Assembly: GCA_021811745.1 (NCBI GenBank) | Contig: JAJZNH010000309.1 | Location: 1 to 6,825, forward strand | Length of the DNA stretch: 6,825 nucleotides | Direction of reading: 5' to 3' | Source: Acidobacteriota bacterium | Lineage (GTDB): Bacteria > Acidobacteriota > Terriglobia > Terriglobales > Acidobacteriaceae | Shown here: in pieces, positions 1-5,641 of the stretch | Position numbering within the stretch: position 1 is the stretch's first letter | Layout: each line of letters begins with the position of its first letter | Notes under the pieces: generated by a model | Told to the model about the DNA's origin: nothing | The model's database searches: none | What the model saw: the letters and a program-made list of their open reading frames with translations, nothing else | Translations under genes and position numbers: made by a program

Positions 1-528
1 GGGCACCTGTCCGACGATGTTGGTGCCGACGGCGGTGGCAAAGTAGGCTTTCTGATCCCAGGGCAGCAGGTAGCCGGTGAAGCCCATGCCCAGAACCAGG
101 AGCGAGAGGGTGGCGCCGGAGATCCACAGCAGTTCGCGCCGCCCCTTGAACGACCCGTAGAGGAAAGTCTGCAGAAAGTGCAGGGCCAGCACGATAATCA
201 TCGCGCTCGATCCGTAGTAGTGAAGGCTGCGCAGGAACGCACCGGCGGCCACCTTTTTGGTGATGTAGGCGACGCTGGTGTGAGCGGTCTCTGCCGAAGG
301 CACGTAGTAGAGCGCCAGGCAGAGGCCGGTGATGATCTGCGAGATGAAGATGAAGAGCAGACCGGAGCCGAAGACGTAGGCAAAGCGCGCACCGCCCGGA
401 ATCGGCTCATCCAGCGATTCCTTCATCAGCTTGTCTACGCCGGCGCGCCGATCCATCCAGTGGAAGATCCGCTTGCCGAGGCTCCCGCTGGCTGGGTCTG
501 CGGAGTGATTCTTTTCTTCGTTGTGCAC
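1..528 (-). CDS. petB: cytochrome b (N-terminal part) of a bc-type complex, truncated by window edge
   Basis: This is the membrane subunit of a quinol:cytochrome c oxidoreductase (bc1/b6f-type), which carries the b haems and quinone sites in the cytoplasmic membrane. The 176 visible codons stay in frame to base 1, so the gene continues off the left edge. I chose the GTG at 528 because it has a GGGGGA Shine-Dalgarno about 6 bases upstream; the nearby ATG at 533 is in another frame. Visible features are the first hydrophobic helix (about residues 50-75), and a second helix with two haem-ligand histidines, H103 (LHYYGSSA) and H117 (ALHFLQ), 14 residues apart as expected for helix B. After these comes GRRELLWISG, then a third helix ending in GFTGYLLPWDQ, a hallmark of cytochrome b. 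It starts 21 bp after the Rieske gene, in the usual Rieske-cytochrome b order. Whether the protein is long (bc1-like) or split (b6-like) cannot be seen here. Confidence 0.95.
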   Translation of the reverse strand, partial: MHNEEKNHSADPASGSLGKRIFHWMDRRAGVDKLMKESLDEPIPGGARFAYVFGSGLLFIFISQIITGLCLALYYVPSAETAHTSVAYITKKVAAGAFLRSLHYYGSSAMIIVLALHFLQTFLYGSFKGRRELLWISGATLSLLVLGMGFTGYLLPWDQKAYFATAVGTNIVGQVP

Positions 529-549
529 AGCATTTCCCCCTAGAAGCGG

Positions 550-1104
550 TTAACTCATTTGTTCTTTGTTCGGCACATCCTCGCGGAAAAACTCAAAATG
601 GACCTGCAGCTTGCCGTTCTGAACGCGCGTGGGCAGGGTGTCCATTCCCCGTGGCGCCGGGCCCTGCACGACCTTTCCATCGGGTGCAAAAACGCTTCCA
701 TGGCAGGGGCAGAAGAAGTCGCCCGCATTCTGCTGCCAGGAGATGCTGCATCCCAGGTGCGGGCAGATGGCGGAGAACACTTCGAACTGGTCATCGGCCA
801 AGCGGTTTACGTAGACCGACTGCGCCGAGACCACCTTACGCCATCCATCGAGCTGCGCGAAGGTAATGGTCTTGCGGACCGGGGAAGCGAGAGGGGTGAA
901 GTCGTCCACCTTGCCCACTTCGGACCATTCGTTTTCCGCGCCCTTGGTGTAAAGAGGGTAGAGAATGTAGCGCAGCACGGGCACGGCCAGAATGGCGCCC
1001 ATGCCCGCCGAGCCGATGGCCAGCAGCGCGCCGAAGAAGGAGCGCCGGTTGATGATAATGACATCTTTGTTCTCGATGTTCGTGCTGTGAATCTCCTGTT
1101 TCAC
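550..1104 (-). CDS. petA: Rieske [2Fe-2S] iron-sulfur subunit of a cytochrome bc-type complex
   Basis: This subunit takes electrons from quinol and passes them to a c-type cytochrome on the periplasmic side. It has 184 residues, a normal length for the family. An N-terminal twin-arginine motif (NRRSFFG, residues 19-25) precedes a hydrophobic segment (about 26-48), as in Tat-exported, membrane-anchored Rieske proteins. The two cluster boxes are complete: CPHLGC (114-119) and CPCHGS (132-137). C114, H116, C132 and H135 are the expected cluster ligands, and C119/C134 the expected disulfide. A downstream GPAPRG (148-153) is also typical. The start is a GTG with AGGAG about 6 bases upstream; this ribosome binding site abuts the stop codon of the upstream gene (9-bp gap), so the two are almost certainly cotranscribed. 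Cytochrome b follows after 21 bp. The family is very clear; the symbol is by analogy. Confidence 0.96.
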   Translation of the reverse strand: MKQEIHSTNIENKDVIIINRRSFFGALLAIGSAGMGAILAVPVLRYILYPLYTKGAENEWSEVGKVDDFTPLASPVRKTITFAQLDGWRKVVSAQSVYVNRLADDQFEVFSAICPHLGCSISWQQNAGDFFCPCHGSVFAPDGKVVQGPAPRGMDTLPTRVQNGKLQVHFEFFREDVPNKEQMS

Positions 1105-1113
1105 GGTACTCTC

Positions 1114-2433
1114 CTAGAAATTCAGCCACAGGGCTAGATAGGCCGTGTTGTTGTCGGAAGCATTGCGCATGGCGCCATCGTAATTGGTCGTCGCGCCGTT
1201 GAATTTCAAGTACCCGGTGTAATTGAAGTCGATGTCGATGTTTTGCACGGGCCAGAAGGCGACCTGCGCGATGTATCCGTTCGTATCCGGATTGCCGTTA
1301 TTGCTGCCGGTGAGTGGCGCTGGCGCGTAGAGCAAAGGGTCACTGTTGCCGGTGGTCGAGAAGATCGCGCCGGTCGCAGTGTACCTGGTCCTCCAGTGAT
1401 AGGTGCTGTCCAGCTTGAAAGTGTTCAGGTGGTTGGCGGCGGAGCTTGCGCCGCCGGCCTGGTAAGTGGCGCCGAGATTCGATTTTTCGTGAATCCAGGT
1501 TCCGTGTACATCCAGAAGATTCGGCCCGAACGGCCGCTCGTACTGGAAGTCGAGCGAGGGATCAACGTAGCGGTCCTCCGGTCCCGACACCGCGTCGGGA
1601 AAACTGTTCACATAGATTCCATACGTGCCAACCTCAAGATAGTTGGCTCCCCAGGTCTGTTGCCAGGCCGCTCGCCAGTAGGGAGCCGTGCCGCTGATGT
1701 TAAAGGGCTGACCCGTTCCCGTCACCGGTGTCGGAGCCCCCGCATGCTCGGAGCGATACAGCGTTACGTCCGCATAGAGATGATTATTCCAAAGACCGTA
1801 GCCACCTACTCCCGCCACGTCCTGTCCAAGTGCCCCGTTGATGACCGGCGAGGCAATCGGGGCCACGCCGGAAGCCGTGGAAATCCATGGGAATCCCCAG
1901 GCGGGCGTGCTGTTCCAGACGTCTTCCACGGTCGGGTTATTGTTGACCGTGACGCCGTACCAGAAGTCCTTGCCGCGGAGCTTGGTCTGGTTGGCGTAGC
2001 GCAGGTCGGTGTTATCCATGCCGAAATGATCGTCAGCGTGGGTATAGGTCACTTGCGCCATCCCGCCGAAGTGGCTCGCGAAGCCGCCGGCAAAGAAGAT
2101 GCTTAACTGCTGCGGGAAGCCAGCCGAGTTGTTCTGACTGGCCGGCTGGTTGGACTGATACGCCGTGTTGGACATCAGCATCATGACCGCGACGGGAATG
2201 TATTTGGACAGCAGCAGATCCTTGGCGTTGCCTACCTTGTCCTTGGCGGTCATGTCCGTCAGGACATATCCGCGCAGTTTAAAGTTGCGGCCGAAAGCGG
2301 TAAGTTCCGGCGGAGCGGTATGACACGCGTTGCAGGAAAGTCCCGTCTGCCGGGCAAAACTGGGAACCGCGTGGGCATAATGGACACTGACAAGAAAAGA
2401 ACACAACGATAAAATTCGCAAGGTTTTTTGCAT
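1114..2433 (-). CDS. Cyc2-like fused monoheme cytochrome c / outer-membrane beta-barrel protein
   Basis: The 439-residue protein starts with a signal peptide (cleavage likely after AHA, residue 22). A very short cytochrome segment follows: AVPSFARQTG, then C34-N-A-C37-H38 as a single CXXCH haem site, then PELTAFGRNFKLRGY (42-56). The remaining roughly 380 residues look like an outer-membrane beta-barrel: alternating aromatic/polar strands, many Asn/Gly/Thr/Tyr, no hydrophobic helices, and a C-terminal strand ending in Phe (LALWLNF). This architecture, the length, and the FARQTGxxCxxCH element are what I know of Cyc2, the porin-cytochrome that oxidises Fe(II) at the surface of Acidithiobacillus and neutrophilic iron oxidisers. 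The resemblance is from memory, without alignment. It is the first gene of an operon with the Rieske protein and cytochrome b. The ATG at 2433 has a GAGGG/GGTGAG Shine-Dalgarno. A non-iron role (another extracellular donor, or a porin with a structural haem) remains possible; I give no symbol for that reason. Confidence 0.8.
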   Translation of the reverse strand: MQKTLRILSLCSFLVSVHYAHAVPSFARQTGLSCNACHTAPPELTAFGRNFKLRGYVLTDMTAKDKVGNAKDLLLSKYIPVAVMMLMSNTAYQSNQPASQNNSAGFPQQLSIFFAGGFASHFGGMAQVTYTHADDHFGMDNTDLRYANQTKLRGKDFWYGVTVNNNPTVEDVWNSTPAWGFPWISTASGVAPIASPVINGALGQDVAGVGGYGLWNNHLYADVTLYRSEHAGAPTPVTGTGQPFNISGTAPYWRAAWQQTWGANYLEVGTYGIYVNSFPDAVSGPEDRYVDPSLDFQYERPFGPNLLDVHGTWIHEKSNLGATYQAGGASSAANHLNTFKLDSTYHWRTRYTATGAIFSTTGNSDPLLYAPAPLTGSNNGNPDTNGYIAQVAFWPVQNIDIDFNYTGYLKFNGATTNYDGAMRNASDNNTAYLALWLNF

Positions 2434-2835
2434 AACTCACCCTCTTCGTTCCAAGCGGACGTTCGTCCCCCGCTCGGCAGAAGTGTTGGTTGTCGCGGAG
2501 AACTACTGGAACCTCCGCCACGGTTGTCAGAGGTGCAATAAGGGCGTTGGGCGTGCTGGCGCCGCAAACGTGCATGCACCGGGGAATTCGTGCCTCAATC
2601 TGTGGTGGGCCCTCGTCGCAGCGCGCCTGGAGAAGCAGCAGCGCCTGCGTTTCGATCAAAAAATGCCTGATACCAGAATCCGGGTTTGCAGTTTCTTTGT
2701 TGGCCAGCCCTGAACACTTGGCTCGTCTTGAGCTCATTCTTTACTGTAATTGGAGTCCGGGAGGCCATATTGGTTGTGATTCGTTTCCTTCGCAAGCGAA
2801 CAGCGGTGAGAGTTTTTGTGTCCTCCCGCAACTAA

Positions 2836-2841
2836 AAGGTA
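2836..2841 (-). promoter_or_regulatory. possible -10 box of an activator-dependent promoter for the respiratory operon
   Basis: TACCTT on the minus strand matches the -10 consensus at T-12, A-11 and T-7 and is placed as expected for an activator bound at the palindrome centred between 2870 and 2871. There is no good separate -35 box, which fits an activator-dependent promoter. The call rests on geometry more than on sequence match, so it is weak. Confidence 0.22.
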
Positions 2842-2862
2842 TCTCCCCGGTGCGCGTGTGCA

Positions 2863-2878
2863 TGTGATTCAAGTCACA
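2863..2878. promoter_or_regulatory. CRP/FNR-family operator, TGTGA-N6-TCACA
   Basis: The site TGTGA TTCAAG TCACA is a perfect inverted repeat with the 6-bp spacer of the CRP/FNR superfamily. It lies 52 bp beyond the htpX stop and about 430 bp upstream of the Cyc2-like start codon. Reading on the minus strand, a TACCTT hexamer (2841-2836) lies where a -10 box would be if the operator were centred at -41.5, the usual class II activator position. That would put transcription start near 2829 and leave a leader of about 395 nt. The palindrome is direct observation; the regulator (cAMP-, oxygen-, NO- or redox-responsive) cannot be told from the site. Confidence 0.5.
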
Positions 2879-2930
2879 CATGCCATTCTCCTCCCTTCGG
2901 CAGCGACCACCTTCCGCGCGTGCCGCAAGT

Positions 2931-3806
2931 CTATTCCTGGCTGGTCAGCGCATGCATTGAGGGCCGGCCGATTAGGCGCTCAATGCGCTTGGCGATCGGT
3001 GGGTGCGTGGAGAAGAGATTGGCCAACATCTCGCCGGAAATCAGAGGCGCCACGATGAACAGGTGCGCAGTGCAGGGCGAGGCCGCCAGCGGCAAATGGC
3101 GGCTAGCCGCTGAAATCTTTTCGAGCGCGCTGGCCAGCGCGTAGGGATTTCCAGTGAGATGAGCGCCGCTGGCATCGGCCTCGTACTCGCGGGTGCGCGA
3201 AACCCAGAGCTGAATCAATACCGCCGCCAGCGGGGCCAGCAGCAGCATGATCAGCGCGCTCATCCCGCCGCCCTCGCGATCGCGCCGTCCACCGCCGCCC
3301 ATGCCCCCGAAGGCCTCGAACCAGAAGGCCATTCGCGCCAGGATGGTGATGGCCCCGGCCAGCGTTGCCGCGATCGAACTGGTGAGGATGTCGAGGTTGC
3401 GCACATGGCTAAGCTCATGCGCCAGCACGCCTTCGAGTTCCTCGTCGTTGAGCAGCGCCAGAATGCCGTGAGTGATGGCGACCGAGGCATGGCTGGGATT
3501 GCGCCCCGTGGCGAATGCGTTGGGCGATTCGGCGGGGATGACGTAAATTTTCGGCATGGGGAGGCCGGCACGCTGTGTCAGCCGTTCCACAACTTCGTAG
3601 GCTCTTGGTAACTCCTCGCGCGTCACTGGTTGCGCCCGGTACATGGCCAGCGCAATTTTGTCGGAGTAGAAATAGCCGAAGAAGTTGGTGGCTGCCGCGA
3701 TGACGAAAGCGAGGATCATCCCGTTCTCGCCGCCAAGGTATTCCCCGGCCAGCATCAGCAGCAATGTGAGGAGAGTCAGAAGGATGGTGGTCTTGAAGCC
3801 ATTCAT
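2931..3806 (-). CDS. htpX: HtpX-family membrane zinc metalloprotease
   Basis: HtpX is an M48-family protease of the cytoplasmic membrane that degrades misfolded membrane proteins, overlapping in role with FtsH. The 291-residue length is normal. Two N-terminal hydrophobic segments (about 7-24 and 29-47) precede the catalytic domain. The zinc motif HELSH (130-134) is intact, and SRTREYEAD (203-211) provides the expected third ligand, E207. Further hydrophobic segments lie at about 143-163 and 183-202, separated by a glycine/arginine-rich loop (167-181). The open frame can be extended to a TTG at 3821, but the ATG at 3806 is chosen because a near-perfect GGAGGTGA sits just upstream, inside that extension. 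The gene stands alone: the ccm-linked block ends 171 bp upstream and about 500 bp of non-coding DNA follows. No heat-shock operator (CIRCE-like) is seen upstream. Confidence 0.95.
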   Translation of the reverse strand: MNGFKTTILLTLLTLLLMLAGEYLGGENGMILAFVIAAATNFFGYFYSDKIALAMYRAQPVTREELPRAYEVVERLTQRAGLPMPKIYVIPAESPNAFATGRNPSHASVAITHGILALLNDEELEGVLAHELSHVRNLDILTSSIAATLAGAITILARMAFWFEAFGGMGGGGRRDREGGGMSALIMLLLAPLAAVLIQLWVSRTREYEADASGAHLTGNPYALASALEKISAASRHLPLAASPCTAHLFIVAPLISGEMLANLFSTHPPIAKRIERLIGRPSMHALTSQE

Positions 3807-3810
3807 AGGA

Positions 3811-3818
3811 TCACCTCC
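3811..3818 (-). promoter_or_regulatory. strong Shine-Dalgarno that sets the htpX start
   Basis: GGAGGTGA lies 4 bases before the ATG at 3806. It falls inside the longer TTG-started frame, so the shorter ATG start is the likely real one. Confidence 0.85.
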
Positions 3819-3853
3819 CAACGACTCTATTCTCGCATAGCGGGACAGCGAAC

Positions 3854-3902
3854 AGGGATCAGGGATCAGGGGTCACGGGTCAGGGGTCACGCGTCAGCGA
3901 TC
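3854..3902. repeat. degenerate 7-bp tandem repeat, seven units
   Basis: Seven consecutive heptamers follow the consensus A(G/C)(G/C)G(G/A)TC: AGGGATC, AGGGATC, AGGGGTC, ACGGGTC, AGGGGTC, ACGCGTC, AGCGATC. Two more degenerate units can be read on the left (3840-3853). The block lies between the ccm-linked gene and htpX. An 11-bp stretch of it (GATCAGGGATC, 3857-3867) has an exact inverted copy (GATCCCTGATC) at 3960-3970. It could be a hypervariable microsatellite-type array or part of an interspersed repeat; no function is evident. Confidence 0.75.
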
Positions 3903-3925
3903 ATGGAGGCTTCTCCAACGGCCAA

Positions 3926-3952
3926 GCGGCGCACCGGAAACCGATGCGCCGC
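3926..3952. terminator. strong GC-rich hairpin, possible terminator of the ccm-linked block
   Basis: An 8-bp perfect stem, GCGGCGCA (3926-3933) with TGCGCCGC (3945-3952), continues after one mismatch into a 3-bp CGG/CCG stem closed by an AAA loop. It begins 25 bp after the stop of the gene ending at 3978 and lies before htpX, the right place for a terminator. Neither strand has a run of T after the stem, so it is not a canonical intrinsic terminator. It could instead be an RNA 3'-end stabiliser or part of a repeat element framed by the inverted 11-bp copies. Confidence 0.45.
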
Positions 3953-3959
3953 AAGATGA

Positions 3960-3970
3960 GATCCCTGATC
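3960..3970. repeat. inverted 11-bp copy of the tandem-repeat motif
   Basis: GATCCCTGATC is the exact reverse complement of bases 3857-3867 in the heptamer array. The two copies enclose the GC hairpin, giving a symmetric arrangement about 114 bp long. It lies only 7 bp beyond the stop of the neighbouring gene. Confidence 0.6.
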
Positions 3971-3977
3971 TCTGTTT

Positions 3978-5258
3978 TCAGCTCTTCCGCAATGCCCTTT
4001 TCAGCACCGTTTCCAGCGCCGCCTTAGCTTCCGCGTATTCTACCGGCGAAATGGTGTCGGAGAGCTTCTCGCTTTCGAGCGCGAACAGTTCTTCCTTGAG
4101 CGCGCTCAGCAAGGCCGTCTTCTTGGCTGCGGGTGTGGAGGGCGCTGCGTACACCGCTCCTCCCGATGGAACCGCACCACCGGGAACGCTTACGCCTGGC
4201 GCGCCAGCCACCGCCATCTCCGGTTTGCGCAGCAGAAAGGCCGCGGCGGCAGCCAACAGCAGGGCAAGCCCACCCAGGATCCACCACTTGTATTTGCTCA
4301 GCGGATCGGGCGTGTCGATGGGAGCGCCGATGCCGCCGCCGGGGGCACTGGCGGTGGCGTCCGTGGCCTGGCCGCCGCTCTGTGCACCCCCCTGGGCCTC
4401 GCGCGGAATTTGCCCGGTGCCGGAGATGGTGAACTCAATGGGTTTGTCGGCGGCCACGTTCTTGGCCAGAAAGGTCTGCACGCCGGGATCGGCGTTCACG
4501 GAATTGAAGAAGGCGCCCGCGCCGCCGGCCAGGCTCATGCTCTTGGGCAGCAACACGGCCACATTCTGTGCCGGCAGCGACTCCTGCGCCTTGAACGCAT
4601 AGCTTCCGCTCGTGTAGGGCACGGTGTAGCTGATCTGGAACATGGTGTCTTTGTCGCCGTCATCGGGCTGGATGGGGAAGTTGAACGAATAATGTCCCTT
4701 CGGCCCATCTGGATCGAGCTTGACGCTGGTGGGCAGTCCATTCGGCCGCTGCGCGCCTACGTCGGCCACCGTAGCATCGGCCGGCAGAACGATCGAGAAC
4801 GACTTCTGGCTCCACTGCGTGGTTGGCGGCGAACTGGTGTTGTGCACAAAGTAGCGCTCCTCGATCTGCAACTGGCCGTTGCTGGTTTCCGCCTCGATCA
4901 CATCGGCCTCGATGGAGACGCCTTTCACCTTGGCAGCCACATCGTAGACGGCGATGTCGCCCTGACCGCCGCCCTGGGGCGCGGCGATGAAGTAGCCCGC
5001 GCCCTGGTGCGTGACGCGAATCAGATAGGGCCCGCTGGCGGGCATGTTCAGGGTGTAGTGCCCCTTGGCGTCGGTCGTGGCGTGCGCGGCTTCGCCCATG
5101 TTGGCCTGCACATCGAGCAGCACCACGGCGTCGCCCGCGGCGGGCTTGCCCGTGGTTTTGTTGGTCACCGTGCCGGAGACGGTGGCAGCCTGTGCCAGCG
5201 CAGCGGTCCACAGCATGCAGACTGCAAACGTACTTGCGATGAATCGGGTGAATTTCAT
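3978..5258 (-). CDS. secreted, membrane-anchored carboxypeptidase-regulatory-like protein linked to ccm genes
   Basis: A 426-residue protein of unknown function. A signal peptide (1-24, ending ALAQA) precedes a carboxypeptidase regulatory-like beta-sandwich (about 25-98, beginning VSGTVTN and including GHYTLNMP). A beta-rich extracytoplasmic region follows (about 100-285). Then come a Gly/Pro/Ala-rich linker (about 287-323), one transmembrane helix (325-343) followed by RK, a low-complexity Ala/Gly/Pro stretch, and a charged helical tail (about 379-423) ending ETVLKRALRKS. This predicts a large outside domain and a cytoplasmic tail. The start is the ATG at 5258 (MKFTR), which gives a clean signal peptide and has AGGA upstream, though with a long 11-base spacing; an ATG 27 bases earlier lacks a ribosome binding site. 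It lies 104 bp after the CcmI-like gene. A role in cytochrome c maturation or delivery is inferred from position only. Confidence 0.8.
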   Translation of the reverse strand: MKFTRFIASTFAVCMLWTAALAQAATVSGTVTNKTTGKPAAGDAVVLLDVQANMGEAAHATTDAKGHYTLNMPASGPYLIRVTHQGAGYFIAAPQGGGQGDIAVYDVAAKVKGVSIEADVIEAETSNGQLQIEERYFVHNTSSPPTTQWSQKSFSIVLPADATVADVGAQRPNGLPTSVKLDPDGPKGHYSFNFPIQPDDGDKDTMFQISYTVPYTSGSYAFKAQESLPAQNVAVLLPKSMSLAGGAGAFFNSVNADPGVQTFLAKNVAADKPIEFTISGTGQIPREAQGGAQSGGQATDATASAPGGGIGAPIDTPDPLSKYKWWILGGLALLLAAAAAFLLRKPEMAVAGAPGVSVPGGAVPSGGAVYAAPSTPAAKKTALLSALKEELFALESEKLSDTISPVEYAEAKAALETVLKRALRKS

Positions 5259-5362
5259 TCTTTTATCGATCCTTGCTTGTTCCATCAGGTGCGGGCGTCA
5301 ACGTCCGCATGACAGCCGGACTCAAGACCGGCGCTTTCACTTGCAGCCGGAGCCTTCGGATT
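5259..5362. other. 104-bp spacer inside the ccm block
   Basis: This gap separates the CcmI-like gene from the carboxypeptidase-regulatory-like gene. It holds a small inverted repeat, GCCGG/CCGGC, around 5315-5332 with an 8-base loop. No T-tract follows, so it is not a clear terminator. It leaves open whether the downstream gene has its own promoter. Confidence 0.4.
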
Positions 5363-5641
5363 TCACGGCTGTTGCAGGCGGTCGATTTCCGCCAGTAGCA
5401 GACCGGTTTCGTTCTCCAGTTGTGTACGCTGCGCCTGGAAATCCTCCTCCGGGTACTTGCCGGCGCGAAATTCAAAATTCAAGTCGCGGAGGTTCTCGTA
5501 GAGCTGGTCTTTGCGCTCAAGCAGAAAATCGAGGCGCGTCTTCTCGGTCTGGCTGGCAAATGCGTTCTCCGGCCAAAACGTATAGACCAGAAGTGCAGCC
5601 AGCATGAGCACGCCGGCGATCAGGCCCTGAGTTTCGTTCAT
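5363..5641 (-). CDS. short CcmI-like membrane protein (TM helix plus coiled coil)
   Basis: A 92-residue protein with one N-terminal transmembrane helix (about 7-23, then WP) and a charged helical tail (about 31-90) with heptad-like leucines: LDFLLERKDQLYENL, then GKYPEEDFQAQ and LLLAEIDRL. This matches the N-terminal membrane/coiled-coil part of CcmI, the System I protein that holds apocytochrome c and links it to CcmF/CcmH. It lacks the TPR periplasmic domain of proteobacterial CcmI. The ATG overlaps the ccmH stop in an ATGA, so the two are translationally coupled. The tail echoes the tail of the next gene product (GKYPEEDFQAQ versus DTISPVEYAEAK). The CcmI assignment rests on position and general pattern and is moderately sure. 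Confidence 0.72.
   Translation of the reverse strand: MNETQGLIAGVLMLAALLVYTFWPENAFASQTEKTRLDFLLERKDQLYENLRDLNFEFRAGKYPEEDFQAQRTQLENETGLLLAEIDRLQQP

Larger units (their letters stand above)
2434..2930. other. gene-free leader region between htpX and the Cyc2-like/Rieske/cyt b operon
   Basis: No convincing gene lies here. Open frames that cross it have no recognisable protein features and run into the signal-peptide region of the downstream gene in another frame. As the only large gap upstream of the respiratory operon, it must carry that operon's promoter unless there is read-through from htpX. It holds a CRP/FNR-type operator (2863-2878), a second copy of the half-site TGTGATTC (2775-2782), a short palindrome with arms TTCGC/GCGAA (2789-2800) and a 10-bp palindrome GTGCATGCAC (2570-2579). 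I see no strong stem-loop with a T-tract that would end htpX transcription. Confidence 0.6.

Noticed and set aside
1243..2106. Long open frame on the plus strand (287 codons) opposite the Cyc2-like gene
   Set aside because: It is antisense to a gene with a signal peptide, haem motif and barrel pattern; its translation is Arg/Val/Gly-rich without any recognisable motif, as expected for the opposite strand of GC-rich coding DNA.
2661..2676. Possible terminator on the minus strand (CTGGTATCAG followed by a T run)
   Set aside because: The stem is only three firm base pairs, too weak for an intrinsic terminator.
2279..2737. 152-codon minus-strand frame covering the leader of the Cyc2-like gene
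   Set aside because: It overlaps the signal peptide and haem region of the real gene in another frame and its composition shows no protein-like features.
2789..2800. Short palindrome with arms TTCGC and GCGAA in the leader region
   Set aside because: The two-base centre cannot form an RNA hairpin loop, and a single 5-bp-arm palindrome is likely by chance in 500 bp; kept only as a note.
3824..3852. Promoter-like pair TTCGCT-N17-TAGAGT on the minus strand before htpX
   Set aside because: Transcription from it would start around 3817, inside the htpX Shine-Dalgarno, so it would make an mRNA without an intact ribosome binding site.
5259..5285. Upstream ATG at 5285 for the carboxypeptidase-regulatory-like protein
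   Set aside because: It has no ribosome binding site and would add nine charged/polar residues before a clean signal peptide starting at 5258.
4410..5312. Long open frame on the plus strand (300 codons) opposite the carboxypeptidase-regulatory-like gene
   Set aside because: Translation is rich in His/Arg/Gly without domain features, and the minus-strand frame has a clear signal peptide, domain and membrane helix.
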